A stretch of 39,300 nt of DNA from an uncultured Collinsella sp. (GCA_958427355.1 CAUACA010000019.1:1-39300), one strand, 5' to 3'; positions 1-9,330 are shown, counted from the stretch's first letter. A program made the numbers and translations. Notes: generated from the sequence alone by a model not told the origin.

Positions 1-267
1 CACTTAATGTGCTTTCCGTCTTGCGCAGGACTGTAGAGCAGCAAACTTAACCCGCCCCGGCACCCGATGGCCCCAGACCGGCGGGATAGACCGGTTCAGA
101 TGGGGCTTTGATGCATGGGTGGTCTGTTGGTGGGCAAATGGGTATCATACTGAGGTTACTGCGTCGACTCTGTGATGCATGTTTGTACGTTCCCGACGGT
201 CGGTTTGCCAGAAGCGCCCCGTCGGTTGTTCCAGACCCGTTTCGAAGAAAGGAAACCACACTCACCT
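1..267. other. Intergenic region / leader upstream of rnj
   Basis: No complete gene is seen here. An in-frame ATG at 172 could extend RNase J, but the added residues look non-conserved. A short inverted repeat (CCGACGG at 193-199 and CCGTCGG at 219-225) could fold in the mRNA leader. A -10-like TATCAT lies at 143-148, but I find no convincing -35 at the right distance. The end of any upstream gene is not recognisable. Confidence 0.4.
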
Positions 268-1938
268 ATGGCAGCTAAAAAATCATCTCCCTTGAAGATC
301 ATCCCGCTCGGCGGCCTTGACGGCATCGGCAAGAACATGACGGTCTTCGAGTGCGGCGACGACATGGTGCTCGTCGACGCTGGCCTCATGTTCCCCGACG
401 ACTCGCAGCCCGGTATCGATCTGGTACTCCCGGATTACACCTATGTTCTGGAGAACGAGGAAAAGCTCCGCGGCATCGTCGTCACTCACGGCCACGAGGA
501 CCACACCGGTTCGCTTCCGTATCTGCTGCAGGATCTCAACAACAAGGTGCCCATCTTCTCGAGCAAGCTGACGCTCGGCTTTATCGAGGGCAAGCTCTCC
601 GAGTTCCGCATTCGTGCCCCCAAGTTCCGTGAGGTCAAGGGCGGCAGCCACGTCAATTTGGGTGGCATCTCGCTCGACTTTTTCTCGATGACGCACTCCA
701 TCCCGGGCGCTCTGGGCGTGTTCATCCGCACCAACCAGGGCACCGTTATGCACACCGGCGACTTTAAGCTCGATCAGACGCCCATCGACGGCGTCACGCC
801 CGACTATGCCGCTATCAGCCGCTTTGCCAAGCAGGGCATCGACCTGCTGCTGTCCGACTCCACTAACGCCACGGTCCCCGGCTTTACCAAGTCCGAGGCC
901 GAGGTTGGCCCCAATCTGCTGCATGCCATCAAGAATGCTCCGGGCCGCGTGTTCGTCGCGTCGTTCTCGAGCCACATCCATCGTCTGCAGCAGATCTGCG
1001 ACGCCGCTCGCAAGTGTGGCCGCAAGGTCGTCGTGACCGGTCGTTCCATGCTCACCAACACCCGCGTGGCGCGCGAGCTCGGTTACCTCAACATCGATGA
1101 CTCCGATATCATCGATGCCTTCGATATCGACAACCTGCCTGACGACAAGATCGTCGTCATGTGCACCGGCTCGCAGGGCGAGCCTCTGTCGGCCCTTTCG
1201 CGCATGGCCAACGGCGAACACAAGACGCTCTCCATCCACGAGGGCGATACCGTCATCCTCTCGGCAACGCCGGTCCCCGGTAACGAGAAGGCCGTCCAGC
1301 AGGTCGTCAACAGTCTGGCCAAGCTCGGCTGCGACGTCTGGGATAAGAACCGCGCTCTCGTTCACGTCTCCGGTCATGGTAGCCAGGAGGAACTCAAGCT
1401 CCTGATGGCCATGGCCAAGCCTACGTACTTTATGCCGGTTCACGGTGAGGCCGTGCATCTGCGCGCCCATGCCCAGCTTGCCCGTAAGATGGGCATCAAG
1501 GATGATCATATCTTTATCCTCGACAACGGAGATACGCTCGAGATGCGTGGCGGTATCGTCAAGCGCGGTACGCCCGTCGAGTCCGGCGTCGTCTACGTCG
1601 ACGGTCTGCGTATCGGCGATACCGACCCCATCGTTCTGCGCGATCGTCAGAAGCTTGCCAACGACGGTATGGTCACGGCCGTCGCTATCGTTTCGCTCAA
1701 GCACAAGAAGATCGAGGCCATCGAGTTCTCGGGCCGCGGCGTCTCCTTTGCCATCGACGACCAGTTCTCCGATGACGCCTCGGCGTCCATCATGAAGACG
1801 ATCGAGAAGGGCAAGTTCAGCTTTACGAGCAGCGGTTCCGATGCTATTCGCAAGGCCGTGCGCGACTCGCTCTCTAACTTTATCTGGAGCCGTACGCGCA
1901 CTCGTCCGATGATCATCCCGGTCGTCATGGAGGTTTAG
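268..1938 (+). CDS. rnj: Ribonuclease J
   Basis: RNase J is a cytoplasmic metallo-beta-lactamase/beta-CASP nuclease with 5'-3' exonuclease and endonuclease activity in mRNA decay and rRNA maturation (family knowledge). From ATG 268 the product is 556 aa, the usual length. The metal-binding motif HGHEDH is at residues 74-79, with further ligands near H143 (MTHS) and H162/D165 (HTGDF); beta-CASP and C-terminal domains follow. ATG 268 is preceded by AAAGGA at 248-253. An upstream in-frame ATG at 172 would add 32 residues that do not resemble the family, so I prefer 268. The stop is one base before the ftsK start, and the gene opens a tightly packed plus-strand run. A second RNA-decay nuclease, RNase Y, is encoded 10 kb downstream. 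Confidence 0.96.
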   Translation: MAAKKSSPLKIIPLGGLDGIGKNMTVFECGDDMVLVDAGLMFPDDSQPGIDLVLPDYTYVLENEEKLRGIVVTHGHEDHTGSLPYLLQDLNNKVPIFSSKLTLGFIEGKLSEFRIRAPKFREVKGGSHVNLGGISLDFFSMTHSIPGALGVFIRTNQGTVMHTGDFKLDQTPIDGVTPDYAAISRFAKQGIDLLLSDSTNATVPGFTKSEAEVGPNLLHAIKNAPGRVFVASFSSHIHRLQQICDAARKCGRKVVVTGRSMLTNTRVARELGYLNIDDSDIIDAFDIDNLPDDKIVVMCTGSQGEPLSALSRMANGEHKTLSIHEGDTVILSATPVPGNEKAVQQVVNSLAKLGCDVWDKNRALVHVSGHGSQEELKLLMAMAKPTYFMPVHGEAVHLRAHAQLARKMGIKDDHIFILDNGDTLEMRGGIVKRGTPVESGVVYVDGLRIGDTDPIVLRDRQKLANDGMVTAVAIVSLKHKKIEAIEFSGRGVSFAIDDQFSDDASASIMKTIEKGKFSFTSSGSDAIRKAVRDSLSNFIWSRTRTRPMIIPVVMEV

Positions 1939-1939
1939 T

Positions 1940-4720
1940 TTGGCGCGCGGATCTGCACAAAACGCCAAAGGCAATAAAGCCAACAACCAACCGGCATCTG
2001 CTAAGGGTGCCGGTTCCCATCTTCGTGCCAATAAGGGCCACGAGGCCGAGTTCGACGATTTCGAGCCCCTGGTCGAGCCTTCGGCCAACCGCGATATCGC
2101 CGGCGTGGTCATTGCCGTTTTGGCGATTGCGTCCTTCATTGCCGTGATTTCGCCGGCGACCGCACCCGTTACGGCTGCGGTTGCCGGTTTCTACCACCTG
2201 GGCTTTGGCCTGGGCGCCTACGTGCTGCCGATCGTCATTTTGCTCTTTGCCGCCACGCTCTTTTTAGGCGAGGACTCGCCGCTCAACGTGCGCTCTGTTG
2301 CGGGTGGCGCCGTGGTCTTTATCGCCGTCGTCTCCATTCTTTCGCTGATGGTACCGGGGACGAGCGACTCGTGCGACCTTATGTTCACGCCGCATAACCT
2401 GTCCGCCTCGGGTGGTTACATCGGTGCGTTTATTGCGAGTGCGCTGCAGAATGCCCTGGGTAAGCCTATCGCGATGGTGGTCCTGTTGGGTCTGGCCGTT
2501 GTTGGCTTTGTCATCATCGGCTTTTCGGTGGGCGGTGTTTTGCGCTCTGCCCGCGACCGTGCGGCCGATTTTGCCGAACGCCGTCGTGCCGACGTCAACG
2601 CGAGTCCGTGGGGTGACGACGAAGCCCTGTCGGTGCCCGGCGTTGCCCGTCCGCACCTGAGCATTCTTCGTCAAAAGGCCTCCGATGCTGCCGTGACCAC
2701 GGTCATGGGCAACGATGCGGACCAGGTTCTGGACGATGACGACGAAGACGAGGATCCGTTTGTCGACGTGTCCGATGCCGTGGAGGCCGAGCGCGCTAAG
2801 ACCACGCTGCTCCCGCGCCGTCACGCTAAGAAAGGTAAGACGGCTCCCAAGCTCAATACGAGTGAGCCCGACCCGTCTTGGTCCGAGAGCGAGATTGAGC
2901 TTACCGAGGGTGATGACGATGATGACGAGTCCCCGCTCGAGACTGCTAAAACCACCTTGCTGCCGCGCCGCCATGCCAAGCGCGGCCAAGTGACCGGTCA
3001 GCTTTCGATGGAGGACGATCCGGACAAGGTCGACGAGTCCGAGCCGCCGTTCGCCGTGAATCCCGTCTCGGCCGCCCCTCAAATTCCTGATTTCCTGAAG
3101 CATCCCAAGGTTGCCGATACGGCTGTCGCGGGCGCTGTCGAGGCGTCTACTTCGAGCGATGGGGGAGCGGACAATGCCCCCGCGGATAACGAGGGCGAAG
3201 AAGAGGACGGCCTTAAGCTTCCGCCGCTCGAAATCCTGCATGCAAACCCTCAGTCCGCTTCTGCCGCGTCTTCGGACAAGGAGCTGGAACAGACCGCCGA
3301 GTCGCTGCAGTCCACGCTGCTTGAGTTTGGCCGCAGTGCCCGCGTGGTCGGCTGGATCGCCGGCCCCACGGTGACGACCTTTAAGCTGCAACCTGGCGAG
3401 GGCGAGCGCGTGAGCAAGATTTCGAGCCTTGAGGACGACATCGCGCTTTCGCTTGCTGCTCAGTCCGTGCGTATCTTTGCGCCGATTCCCGGCACCTCGC
3501 TCGTGGGTATCGAGATCCCCAATCGAAAGCGTCAGAACGTCAACTTGGGCGACGTGCTGCCTTATGTTAAAGGCGGTCCGCTCGAGCTTGCCATCGGCCG
3601 CGATGCAGAGGGCACGCCGGTCGTCGCCGACCTTGCCAAGATGCCCCACCTGCTGATCGCCGGTACCACGGGTTCCGGTAAGTCGGTCATGATCAACTCC
3701 ATCATCACGACCCTGCTCATGCGCGCGCTCCCCGAGGACGTTCGCTTGATCATGGTCGACCCCAAGCGCGTCGAGCTCGCAGGCTATAACGGCCTGCCGC
3801 ATCTTTACGTGCCCGTGGTGACCGAGCCCAAGCAGGCCGCGAGCGCCTTGCAGTGGGCGGTATCCGAAATGGAGCGCCGCCTGAAGGTCTTCGAGCGCCT
3901 GAACGTGCGCAAGATCTCGACCTATAACGAAAAGCAGGCCGCCGGCGAGTTTGAGCATTACGATAACCCGCCGCAAAAGATGCCCTACCTGGTCATCATC
4001 ATCGACGAGCTTTCGGACCTGATGATGGTTGCCGGCAAGGACGTCGAGGCATCGATTGTGCGTATCGCCCAGCTGGGCCGTGCCGCCGGTATCCACCTTA
4101 TCGTGGCGACTCAGCGTCCGAGCTCCAACGTGGTGACGGGTCTCATCAAGGCAAACATTACCAACCGCATCGCCTTCAACGTCGCAACGGGCATCGACTC
4201 CCGCGTCATCATCGACCAGATGGGTGCCGAAAAGCTCACCGGTTTGGGCGACATGCTGTTCTCCAAGGTCGACTGGGGCAAGCCTCGCCGTATCCAAGGC
4301 TGCTTTGTCTCGGACGACGAAATCAACGAGATTGTCGAGTTCGTCAAGTCGCAGAGCGAGCCCGATTACCACGAGGAGATCCTGTCTGCCGTGGCGCCCG
4401 CTTCCATGTCCATGGCGGGTGGCGGCGGCATTGTCCGCACCGGAGTCGCCGAGCCGCAAGACGATGATCCTCTCATTTGGGAAGCCGCCCATATTGTGGT
4501 GGAATCGCAGCTTGGCTCCACATCTGGCCTGCAACGTCGTCTGAAGGTTGGCTATGCGCGCGCCGGGCGTATTATGGACATGCTGGAAGAAAAGGGTGTC
4601 GTCGGTCCGCCCGACGGTTCCAAGCCGCGCGAGGTCCTGCTGGACGAGGAGGGGCTTGCCGCGCTGGAATCTGTCGACGCCGAGATGGCACGTGAAGATC
4701 GTGAGTTTGGAGGATTCTGA
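1940..4720 (+). CDS. ftsK: DNA translocase FtsK/SpoIIIE
   Basis: Septal DNA translocase that pumps chromosomal DNA through the closing division septum and supports dimer resolution (family knowledge). It starts at TTG 1940, supported by GGAGG at 1929-1933 with a 6-nt spacer. The 926-aa protein has an N-terminal membrane region with about four helices (residues ~50-205), a long acidic linker (~215-440), and a RecA-like motor with Walker A GTTGSGKS at ~575-582 and Walker B ending IIIDE at ~685-690. A C-terminal winged-helix gamma domain (~855-915) would read KOPS sequences. The linker holds two copies of the basic motif AKTTLLPRRHAK about 51 residues apart. The stop overlaps the next start (ATGA), so the HTH/RodZ-like gene is probably translationally coupled. 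Confidence 0.96.
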   Translation: MARGSAQNAKGNKANNQPASAKGAGSHLRANKGHEAEFDDFEPLVEPSANRDIAGVVIAVLAIASFIAVISPATAPVTAAVAGFYHLGFGLGAYVLPIVILLFAATLFLGEDSPLNVRSVAGGAVVFIAVVSILSLMVPGTSDSCDLMFTPHNLSASGGYIGAFIASALQNALGKPIAMVVLLGLAVVGFVIIGFSVGGVLRSARDRAADFAERRRADVNASPWGDDEALSVPGVARPHLSILRQKASDAAVTTVMGNDADQVLDDDDEDEDPFVDVSDAVEAERAKTTLLPRRHAKKGKTAPKLNTSEPDPSWSESEIELTEGDDDDDESPLETAKTTLLPRRHAKRGQVTGQLSMEDDPDKVDESEPPFAVNPVSAAPQIPDFLKHPKVADTAVAGAVEASTSSDGGADNAPADNEGEEEDGLKLPPLEILHANPQSASAASSDKELEQTAESLQSTLLEFGRSARVVGWIAGPTVTTFKLQPGEGERVSKISSLEDDIALSLAAQSVRIFAPIPGTSLVGIEIPNRKRQNVNLGDVLPYVKGGPLELAIGRDAEGTPVVADLAKMPHLLIAGTTGSGKSVMINSIITTLLMRALPEDVRLIMVDPKRVELAGYNGLPHLYVPVVTEPKQAASALQWAVSEMERRLKVFERLNVRKISTYNEKQAAGEFEHYDNPPQKMPYLVIIIDELSDLMMVAGKDVEASIVRIAQLGRAAGIHLIVATQRPSSNVVTGLIKANITNRIAFNVATGIDSRVIIDQMGAEKLTGLGDMLFSKVDWGKPRRIQGCFVSDDEINEIVEFVKSQSEPDYHEEILSAVAPASMSMAGGGGIVRTGVAEPQDDDPLIWEAAHIVVESQLGSTSGLQRRLKVGYARAGRIMDMLEEKGVVGPPDGSKPREVLLDEEGLAALESVDAEMAREDREFGGF

Positions 4721-6231
4721 TGGCTGCACGCTTTGGTGACATGCTGCTCGAGCAGCGTCGCCGAATGGGCCTTTCCATTCAGCAGGTCGCCAACACCATC
4801 AAAATCAGGCCGCAGATCATCGAGTTTTTCGAGACCGGTAACTTTGCTTCGATGCCGCCGCGCGGCTATGCGCAGGGCATGATTTCGAGCTATGCTCGCT
4901 TTTTGGGCCTCAATCCGCGCGAGGTTGTCAATGCCTACTTTGACGACCTGATGGCATACGAACGCGAGACGTCGCAGCAGGGCGGTCGTTTTCAGGACGC
5001 GGCCGGCTACGTCAATTCGCGTTCCTCGGTCGATAACGGGCGCTTCCTGATGGTTCAGGGCGGTCGTTCGACCCGCTATGGACAGCGTCCTCAGCAGGCC
5101 GGTTATATTACCGAGACGGGTTCGGGCGAGGAGATTCGCTCACAGCGTGACCGGTTCCGCAGTACGCCGATGCCCGAGGACCGTGCACTTCCCGCTGCTC
5201 GCGGCGTGGCGCGTGACCCTCGTGCCGGCTACGGCGACGGCGGCTATTCCGATCGCGGTTACCGTGGTGTCTCCACCGGACGCTCTCGCGGTGGCTATGC
5301 GGATGCCGATACCACGCAGGTGACGCCGCGTCTTCGCTCTCAATCACAGCCGTATGGCCAGCGCTCTTCGGCTCCGCGTTCGGGCCAGCGTGGCTATCAA
5401 GGCCGCGGTGAGCTTGCGCCCCGCTCGGGTCAGCGCAGCCTTCAGGGCCAGGGTGGCTATCGCGGCCGTTCCGATAGCAATCGCGGTCGTATGCCTCAGG
5501 GAGGCGGCCGCAACAGTTCCAGTCGTGGACGCGGCGGATCACGTACTCCTCAAAACAACGGGCTCGATCCGCGTATCGTCTACGCCGGCATCGGTGTCGT
5601 TGCGTTGCTGCTGATCGTGCTCATCGTGGTACTTCTGCGCGGCTGCGCATCTTCGGCGCCCGAGACCACGCCCGAGACGCCCACTGCCACCAAGACGACG
5701 ACTAAGAAGTCTTCTAAGAAGACCGAAACGGTCGACGAGGACGAAGACACCGATGAGGCGACGGATGAGTCGACTGATTCGGACGCTACCAAGACGACGG
5801 CCAAGAAGGAAGAGAACGAGGTCACGAAGGTCAAAGTCTCCGTTGCCAAGGGAAAGACCGCGTGGATTGAGGTCAAGGTCGACGGCAAGTCGGTCTATGG
5901 CGCCCAGGCGACTGGCCCCTTTGAGCAGGAGTACACGCCCGAGTCCTCGATCGAGATCACCACGTCCAAGCCCTCCGATGTCACCGTTACCAAGAACGGT
6001 GAAAAGGTCCGTTACGATACCAAGACCTCGGGCGTGGCGCGCGTGACGATCACCGTTCCCAAGAAGGAGACGTCTGATTCCGAGAATGGTGAAAGTTCTG
6101 ATGGTACCGACACCACCGATGGTACCGATACCACCGACGGTACCGATGCCCAGTCCACGGATGGCGCCGATACCGCAACTGACGGTCAGACGCCCAGCGA
6201 TTCTACCGACTATTCGTACGATAGCTATTAA
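4720..6231 (+). CDS. RodZ-like HTH membrane protein with Arg/Gly-rich linker
   Basis: This 503-aa protein has the RodZ layout: an N-terminal HTH_25 domain (residues ~3-75, start MAARFGDMLLEQ), a cytosolic linker, one transmembrane helix (~286-308) and an extracytoplasmic beta-type domain (~365-450, DUF4115-like). RodZ links MreB filaments to the wall-elongation machinery in rod-shaped bacteria (family knowledge). The cytosolic linker, about 130-285, is rich in Arg, Gly, Gln and Ser with many RG/RGG steps. The extracytoplasmic part has a Thr/Lys/acidic stretch and ends in Thr-Asp-Gly repeats. The protein is longer than E. coli RodZ (337 aa). It overlaps ftsK by one base. I see no mreB in the window, so a shape role is inferred from the family. 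Confidence 0.85.
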   Translation: MAARFGDMLLEQRRRMGLSIQQVANTIKIRPQIIEFFETGNFASMPPRGYAQGMISSYARFLGLNPREVVNAYFDDLMAYERETSQQGGRFQDAAGYVNSRSSVDNGRFLMVQGGRSTRYGQRPQQAGYITETGSGEEIRSQRDRFRSTPMPEDRALPAARGVARDPRAGYGDGGYSDRGYRGVSTGRSRGGYADADTTQVTPRLRSQSQPYGQRSSAPRSGQRGYQGRGELAPRSGQRSLQGQGGYRGRSDSNRGRMPQGGGRNSSSRGRGGSRTPQNNGLDPRIVYAGIGVVALLLIVLIVVLLRGCASSAPETTPETPTATKTTTKKSSKKTETVDEDEDTDEATDESTDSDATKTTAKKEENEVTKVKVSVAKGKTAWIEVKVDGKSVYGAQATGPFEQEYTPESSIEITTSKPSDVTVTKNGEKVRYDTKTSGVARVTITVPKKETSDSENGESSDGTDTTDGTDTTDGTDAQSTDGADTATDGQTPSDSTDYSYDSY

Positions 6232-6257
6232 GCCGCTCGTACTCGAAAGGAAACATT

Positions 6258-6755
6258 ATGGCTAAAGATTCCAGCTTCGACGTCGTGTCCGAGGTCAACA
6301 TGCAAGAGGTCGATAACGCCTTTCAGCAGACCACGCGCGAGATTTCCCAGCGCTAAGACCTTAAGGATTCCGGCGCCACGATCGAGCTTTCGAAGGGCGA
6401 CAAGCTCTTTACGATCAACGCCCCGGCCGACTTTGTCTCCAAGCAGATTGTCGACGTGCTGAGTTCCAAGCTCATCAAGCGCGGCATCGACCTCAAGGCC
6501 GTCTCGTGGGATGCTCCGCAGGCGGCATCGGGCGGCACCGTGCGCGTGCTCGGCCATATCGTCGAGGGTATCGACCAAGCGACCGCCAAGAAGATCAACA
6601 AGGACATCAAGGACCAAAAGCTCAAGGTCAAGGTGACCATCGAGGCCGACAAGCTGCGTGTTTCCTCTGCTTCGAAGGACGCGTTGCAGACCGTGATTCA
6701 GTTCCTGCGCGACCAGGACTACGGCCAGCCGCTGCAGTTCACCAACTACCGCTAA
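6258..6755 (+). pseudogene. yajQ: YajQ-family nucleotide-binding protein, interrupted by an in-frame TAA
   Basis: The reading frame from ATG 6258 (GAAAGGA-type RBS at 6245-6251) encodes 165 codons matching YajQ end to end: SFDVVSEVNMQEVDNAF at the start and QPLQFTNYR at the end. Codon 33 (6354-6356) is TAA where the family has Tyr or Phe in the R-Y/F-D motif. The frame is otherwise intact on both sides with no indel. A single base change from TAC or TAT would explain it. YajQ proteins bind RNA or nucleotides, and some bind cyclic di-GMP (family knowledge). The gene sits between the RodZ-like gene and rimO in the same run. A sequencing error cannot be excluded; if real, full-length protein is lost unless the stop is read through. 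Confidence 0.85.
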
Positions 6756-6782
6756 TATCAATCGAAAGGACCGCTCTCCAAC

Positions 6783-8132
6783 ATGGATACACCGTTGGGC
6801 TCCGTGCTCTACATCACCCTCGGGTGCGCTAAGAACGAGGTTGACACCGACCGCATGCGTTCTCTTTTGACCGCCGCGGGCTACGAGGAGGCATTCGACC
6901 CGCAGGATGCCGATATCGCCATCGTCAATACTTGCTCGTTCCTCGCCTCCGCAACGTCCGAGAGCATCGAGACCACGCTCGAGCTCGCCAACGAGGTTCA
7001 GGACGGCGTTCGTTCTTGCCCCATCGTCATGTGCGGCTGCGTGCCGTCGCGCTATGGCGATGACCTGCCTGACGAGCTGCCCGAGGTCGCTGCCTTTGTG
7101 AAGGCCGACGAGGAAGATGGCATCGTGGCGGTCATCGATGGCGTGCTGGGTGTCGAGCGTGAGATTGCAGCCTATATCCCGCAGGTCAAACGTACCGTCG
7201 AGGGTGCTGTCGCTTACGTCAAGATTTCCGATGGCTGCAACCGCTTCTGCAGCTTCTGCATGATTCCCTACATCCGCGGCCGCTATCATTCGCGCAATGC
7301 CGAGAGCATCATCTCCGAGGTGCGCGACCTGGTTGCCGGCGGTGTGCGTGAGATCGTGCTGATCGGCCAGGACACGGGCATCTGGGGTACCGACTTTGCC
7401 GACGAGGACGTCGCCGATGGCTCGCCGCGCAATCTGGCGCAGCTGCTGCGTGCCGTCGCCGAGGCCGTGCGCCCGCACAACGTCTGGGTCCGCGTGCTCT
7501 ATCTGCAGCCCGAGGGCATGACTGACGAACTCATTGAGACGATTCGCGATACGCCCGAGGTGCTGCCCTATATCGATATCCCCGTGCAGCACTGCGACGC
7601 GCGCATTCTCAAGGCCATGCGTCGCTCCGGTTCGCGCCAGGAGCTCGAGGATCTGTTCCGCGACCTTCGCGAGCGCATCCCCGGCATCGTGATTCGTTCC
7701 ACGGCCATGGTCGGCTTCCCGACCGAGACCGACGACGAGTTCCGCGACCTTATCGACTTTATGGACACCGTCGGCTTTGACTACACGAGTGTCTTTGCCT
7801 ACTCGCGTGAGGAAGGCAGCCTGGCCGCCAAGATGGAGGGCCAGGTCGATGAGGAGGTTAAGCTCGAGCGCGCCCAGGAGGCCATGGACCTGGCCGAGTC
7901 GCTCGGTTTTGCCGCCACTGCCGCACATGTGGGCGAGCGCGCCCAGGTGATCGTCGACGGTATCGAAGAGACCGAGGATGGCGCCGAGCTGATCGGCCAT
8001 GCCTGGTTCCAGGCGCCCGATTCCGATGGCGCGGTGCATCTGGACGCCAGCGAGGCGTCCGTGGGCGATATTCTGACTGTCGAGTTTACCGATAGCTTCT
8101 GCTATGAGCTTATCGGTCATGTTGTGGAGTAG
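6783..8132 (+). CDS. rimO: Ribosomal protein S12 methylthiotransferase RimO
   Basis: RimO is a radical-SAM enzyme that methylthiolates a conserved Asp of ribosomal protein S12 (family knowledge). The 449-aa product has the N-terminal UPF0004 domain with the RimO-type signature GCAKNEVDTDRM near residues 14-25 and further cysteines in NTCSF and CGCV. The radical-SAM triad is C152, C156 and C159 (CNRFCSFC). A TRAM-like domain occupies about 385-449. The GCAKN signature distinguishes it from the MiaB at 14770, which has GCQMN. RBS GAAAGGA lies upstream of ATG 6783, and the next gene starts 9 bases after the stop. Confidence 0.95.
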   Translation: MDTPLGSVLYITLGCAKNEVDTDRMRSLLTAAGYEEAFDPQDADIAIVNTCSFLASATSESIETTLELANEVQDGVRSCPIVMCGCVPSRYGDDLPDELPEVAAFVKADEEDGIVAVIDGVLGVEREIAAYIPQVKRTVEGAVAYVKISDGCNRFCSFCMIPYIRGRYHSRNAESIISEVRDLVAGGVREIVLIGQDTGIWGTDFADEDVADGSPRNLAQLLRAVAEAVRPHNVWVRVLYLQPEGMTDELIETIRDTPEVLPYIDIPVQHCDARILKAMRRSGSRQELEDLFRDLRERIPGIVIRSTAMVGFPTETDDEFRDLIDFMDTVGFDYTSVFAYSREEGSLAAKMEGQVDEEVKLERAQEAMDLAESLGFAATAAHVGERAQVIVDGIEETEDGAELIGHAWFQAPDSDGAVHLDASEASVGDILTVEFTDSFCYELIGHVVE

Positions 8133-8141
8133 GAGAGCGTC

Positions 8142-8780
8142 GTGGCTAACGAGAGCAATAAGGAACTGACGAGTGTCTGGACGCCCGCCAACATCGTGAC
8201 GTGCGTTCGCATCGTCTTTATCCCGGTGTTCATGATCGTCTCGGCCCTGTCTCACACGAGTGTTGCCGGTACGGATTGGAGCACCTTCGACGGTCCGCTC
8301 GCCGCCGCTGCCTTCATTCTGTATGTGATCCTGTCGTGCACCGATAAGGTCGACGGTTATCTGGCGCGCTCGCGCAACGAGATCACCGACTTCGGTAAGT
8401 TCTTGGATCCTATCGCCGATAAGCTGCTCGTGTTCTCGGCCCTGCTGCTGTTCTTGGATTTTGACGCGGTGACCGTGTGGTCCGTGTTCATTATCCTGTT
8501 CCGCGAGCTTCTGGTGAGCGCCCTTCGCATGGTCGCGAGTGCGGCCGGTGTGGTCATTGCGGCCGATAAGCTCGGCAAGTACAAGACGGCAACCACGATG
8601 GTCTCCATCTGCGGTTACCTGTGCGTTTTTGCTATGGCCGGCTTGCACCTTGGCCCGGTGGCGCTGACGCTCGGTATCTACTCGGTGTCACGCTTCCTGT
8701 ACGCCGTGGCCGTTGTCTTGACCGTTATCTCGGGCGCTCAGTACTTCTGGAACTGCCGCAAGATCGTCTTTTCGGTCTAG
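8142..8780 (+). CDS. pgsA: CDP-diacylglycerol--glycerol-3-phosphate 3-phosphatidyltransferase
   Basis: This membrane enzyme makes phosphatidylglycerol phosphate from CDP-diacylglycerol and glycerol-3-phosphate (family knowledge). The 212-aa product carries the CDP-alcohol phosphotransferase motif D-x2-DG-x2-AR-x8-G-x3-D-x3-D at residues ~68-93, with several hydrophobic helices before and after. The start is GTG 8142; its AGGAG (8131-8135) overlaps the rimO stop, pointing to translational coupling. A second family member lies at 28994-29698 on the other strand. This copy, in the rimO-pgsA-cinA-recA order common in Gram-positive bacteria, is the more likely housekeeping PgsA. Confidence 0.93.
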   Translation: MANESNKELTSVWTPANIVTCVRIVFIPVFMIVSALSHTSVAGTDWSTFDGPLAAAAFILYVILSCTDKVDGYLARSRNEITDFGKFLDPIADKLLVFSALLLFLDFDAVTVWSVFIILFRELLVSALRMVASAAGVVIAADKLGKYKTATTMVSICGYLCVFAMAGLHLGPVALTLGIYSVSRFLYAVAVVLTVISGAQYFWNCRKIVFSV

Positions 8781-8792
8781 GTCCTGGTGGGT

Positions 8793-9323
8793 ATGACGGA
8801 CTCTTTTGAGCAGATTTCCGCACATAACGAGGAGCTGGCGCGCGAAATTGTCGAGCGCGCGAGCGCTCGGGGCGTGACGGTTTCGACGGCTGAGTCGCTG
8901 ACGGCGGGTATGATCGCCTCGACGATTGCCGATATCCCGGGCGCCTCGGCGGTGCTGCGTGGCGGTGCGGTGACCTATTGCGATGAGATTAAGCATCGCG
9001 TTCTTGATGTTGAGCAGGAGACGCTCGACCGCTATACCGCGGTGTCGCATCAGACCGCGCGCGAGATGGCGGTGGGTTCGCTGGAGCTGTACCAGAGCGA
9101 TATTGCAGTGAGCGCAACGGGTTATGCCGGCCCCGGCGGTGGCACTGAGGACGATCCGGCTGGCACTTTCTATATTGGCTGGGCGTATCGTTCCGCCGAT
9201 GGGGGCGTGCCAGTCGTGGACTCTGTGCGCTGCCACTATGAGGGCGACCGTTCGTGTGTTCGTGCCCATGCGGTCACGGAGGCATTGGGTCGCATTGCCC
9301 TTGTGCTCAACTCTATGGAATAG
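8793..9323 (+). CDS. cinA: CinA C-terminal domain protein (nicotinamide-nucleotide amidase)
   Basis: This is the C-terminal CinA (PncC) domain alone, 176 aa, without the N-terminal molybdopterin-binding-like domain of full-length CinA. The family hydrolyses NMN to nicotinate mononucleotide and ammonia in the cytoplasm, recycling the pyridine nucleotide made by NAD-dependent DNA ligase (family knowledge). Motifs include AESLTAGMIAS near the N-terminus and ATGYAGPGGG about residues 108-117. An in-frame GTG at 8787 is an alternative start; neither has a strong Shine-Dalgarno. It follows pgsA by about 12 bases and precedes recA, as in many Gram-positives, and ends just before a terminator-like hairpin. 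Confidence 0.9.
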   Translation: MTDSFEQISAHNEELAREIVERASARGVTVSTAESLTAGMIASTIADIPGASAVLRGGAVTYCDEIKHRVLDVEQETLDRYTAVSHQTAREMAVGSLELYQSDIAVSATGYAGPGGGTEDDPAGTFYIGWAYRSADGGVPVVDSVRCHYEGDRSCVRAHAVTEALGRIALVLNSME

Positions 9324-9330
9324 ACGTGTT

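Noticed and set aside
283..4729. Very long open frames on the minus strand opposite rnj and ftsK
   Set aside because: They are frame shadows of GC-rich codon use on the plus strand, lack family similarity and conflict with clear conserved genes.
6354..6356. Recoding of the yajQ stop as a special amino acid
   Set aside because: Known recoding for selenocysteine or pyrrolysine uses TGA or TAG with a downstream structure; this is TAA in a family with Tyr or Phe there.
6228..8648. An 806-codon minus-strand open frame opposite yajQ, rimO and pgsA
   Set aside because: Same shadow effect; the plus strand holds conserved enzymes with complete motifs.
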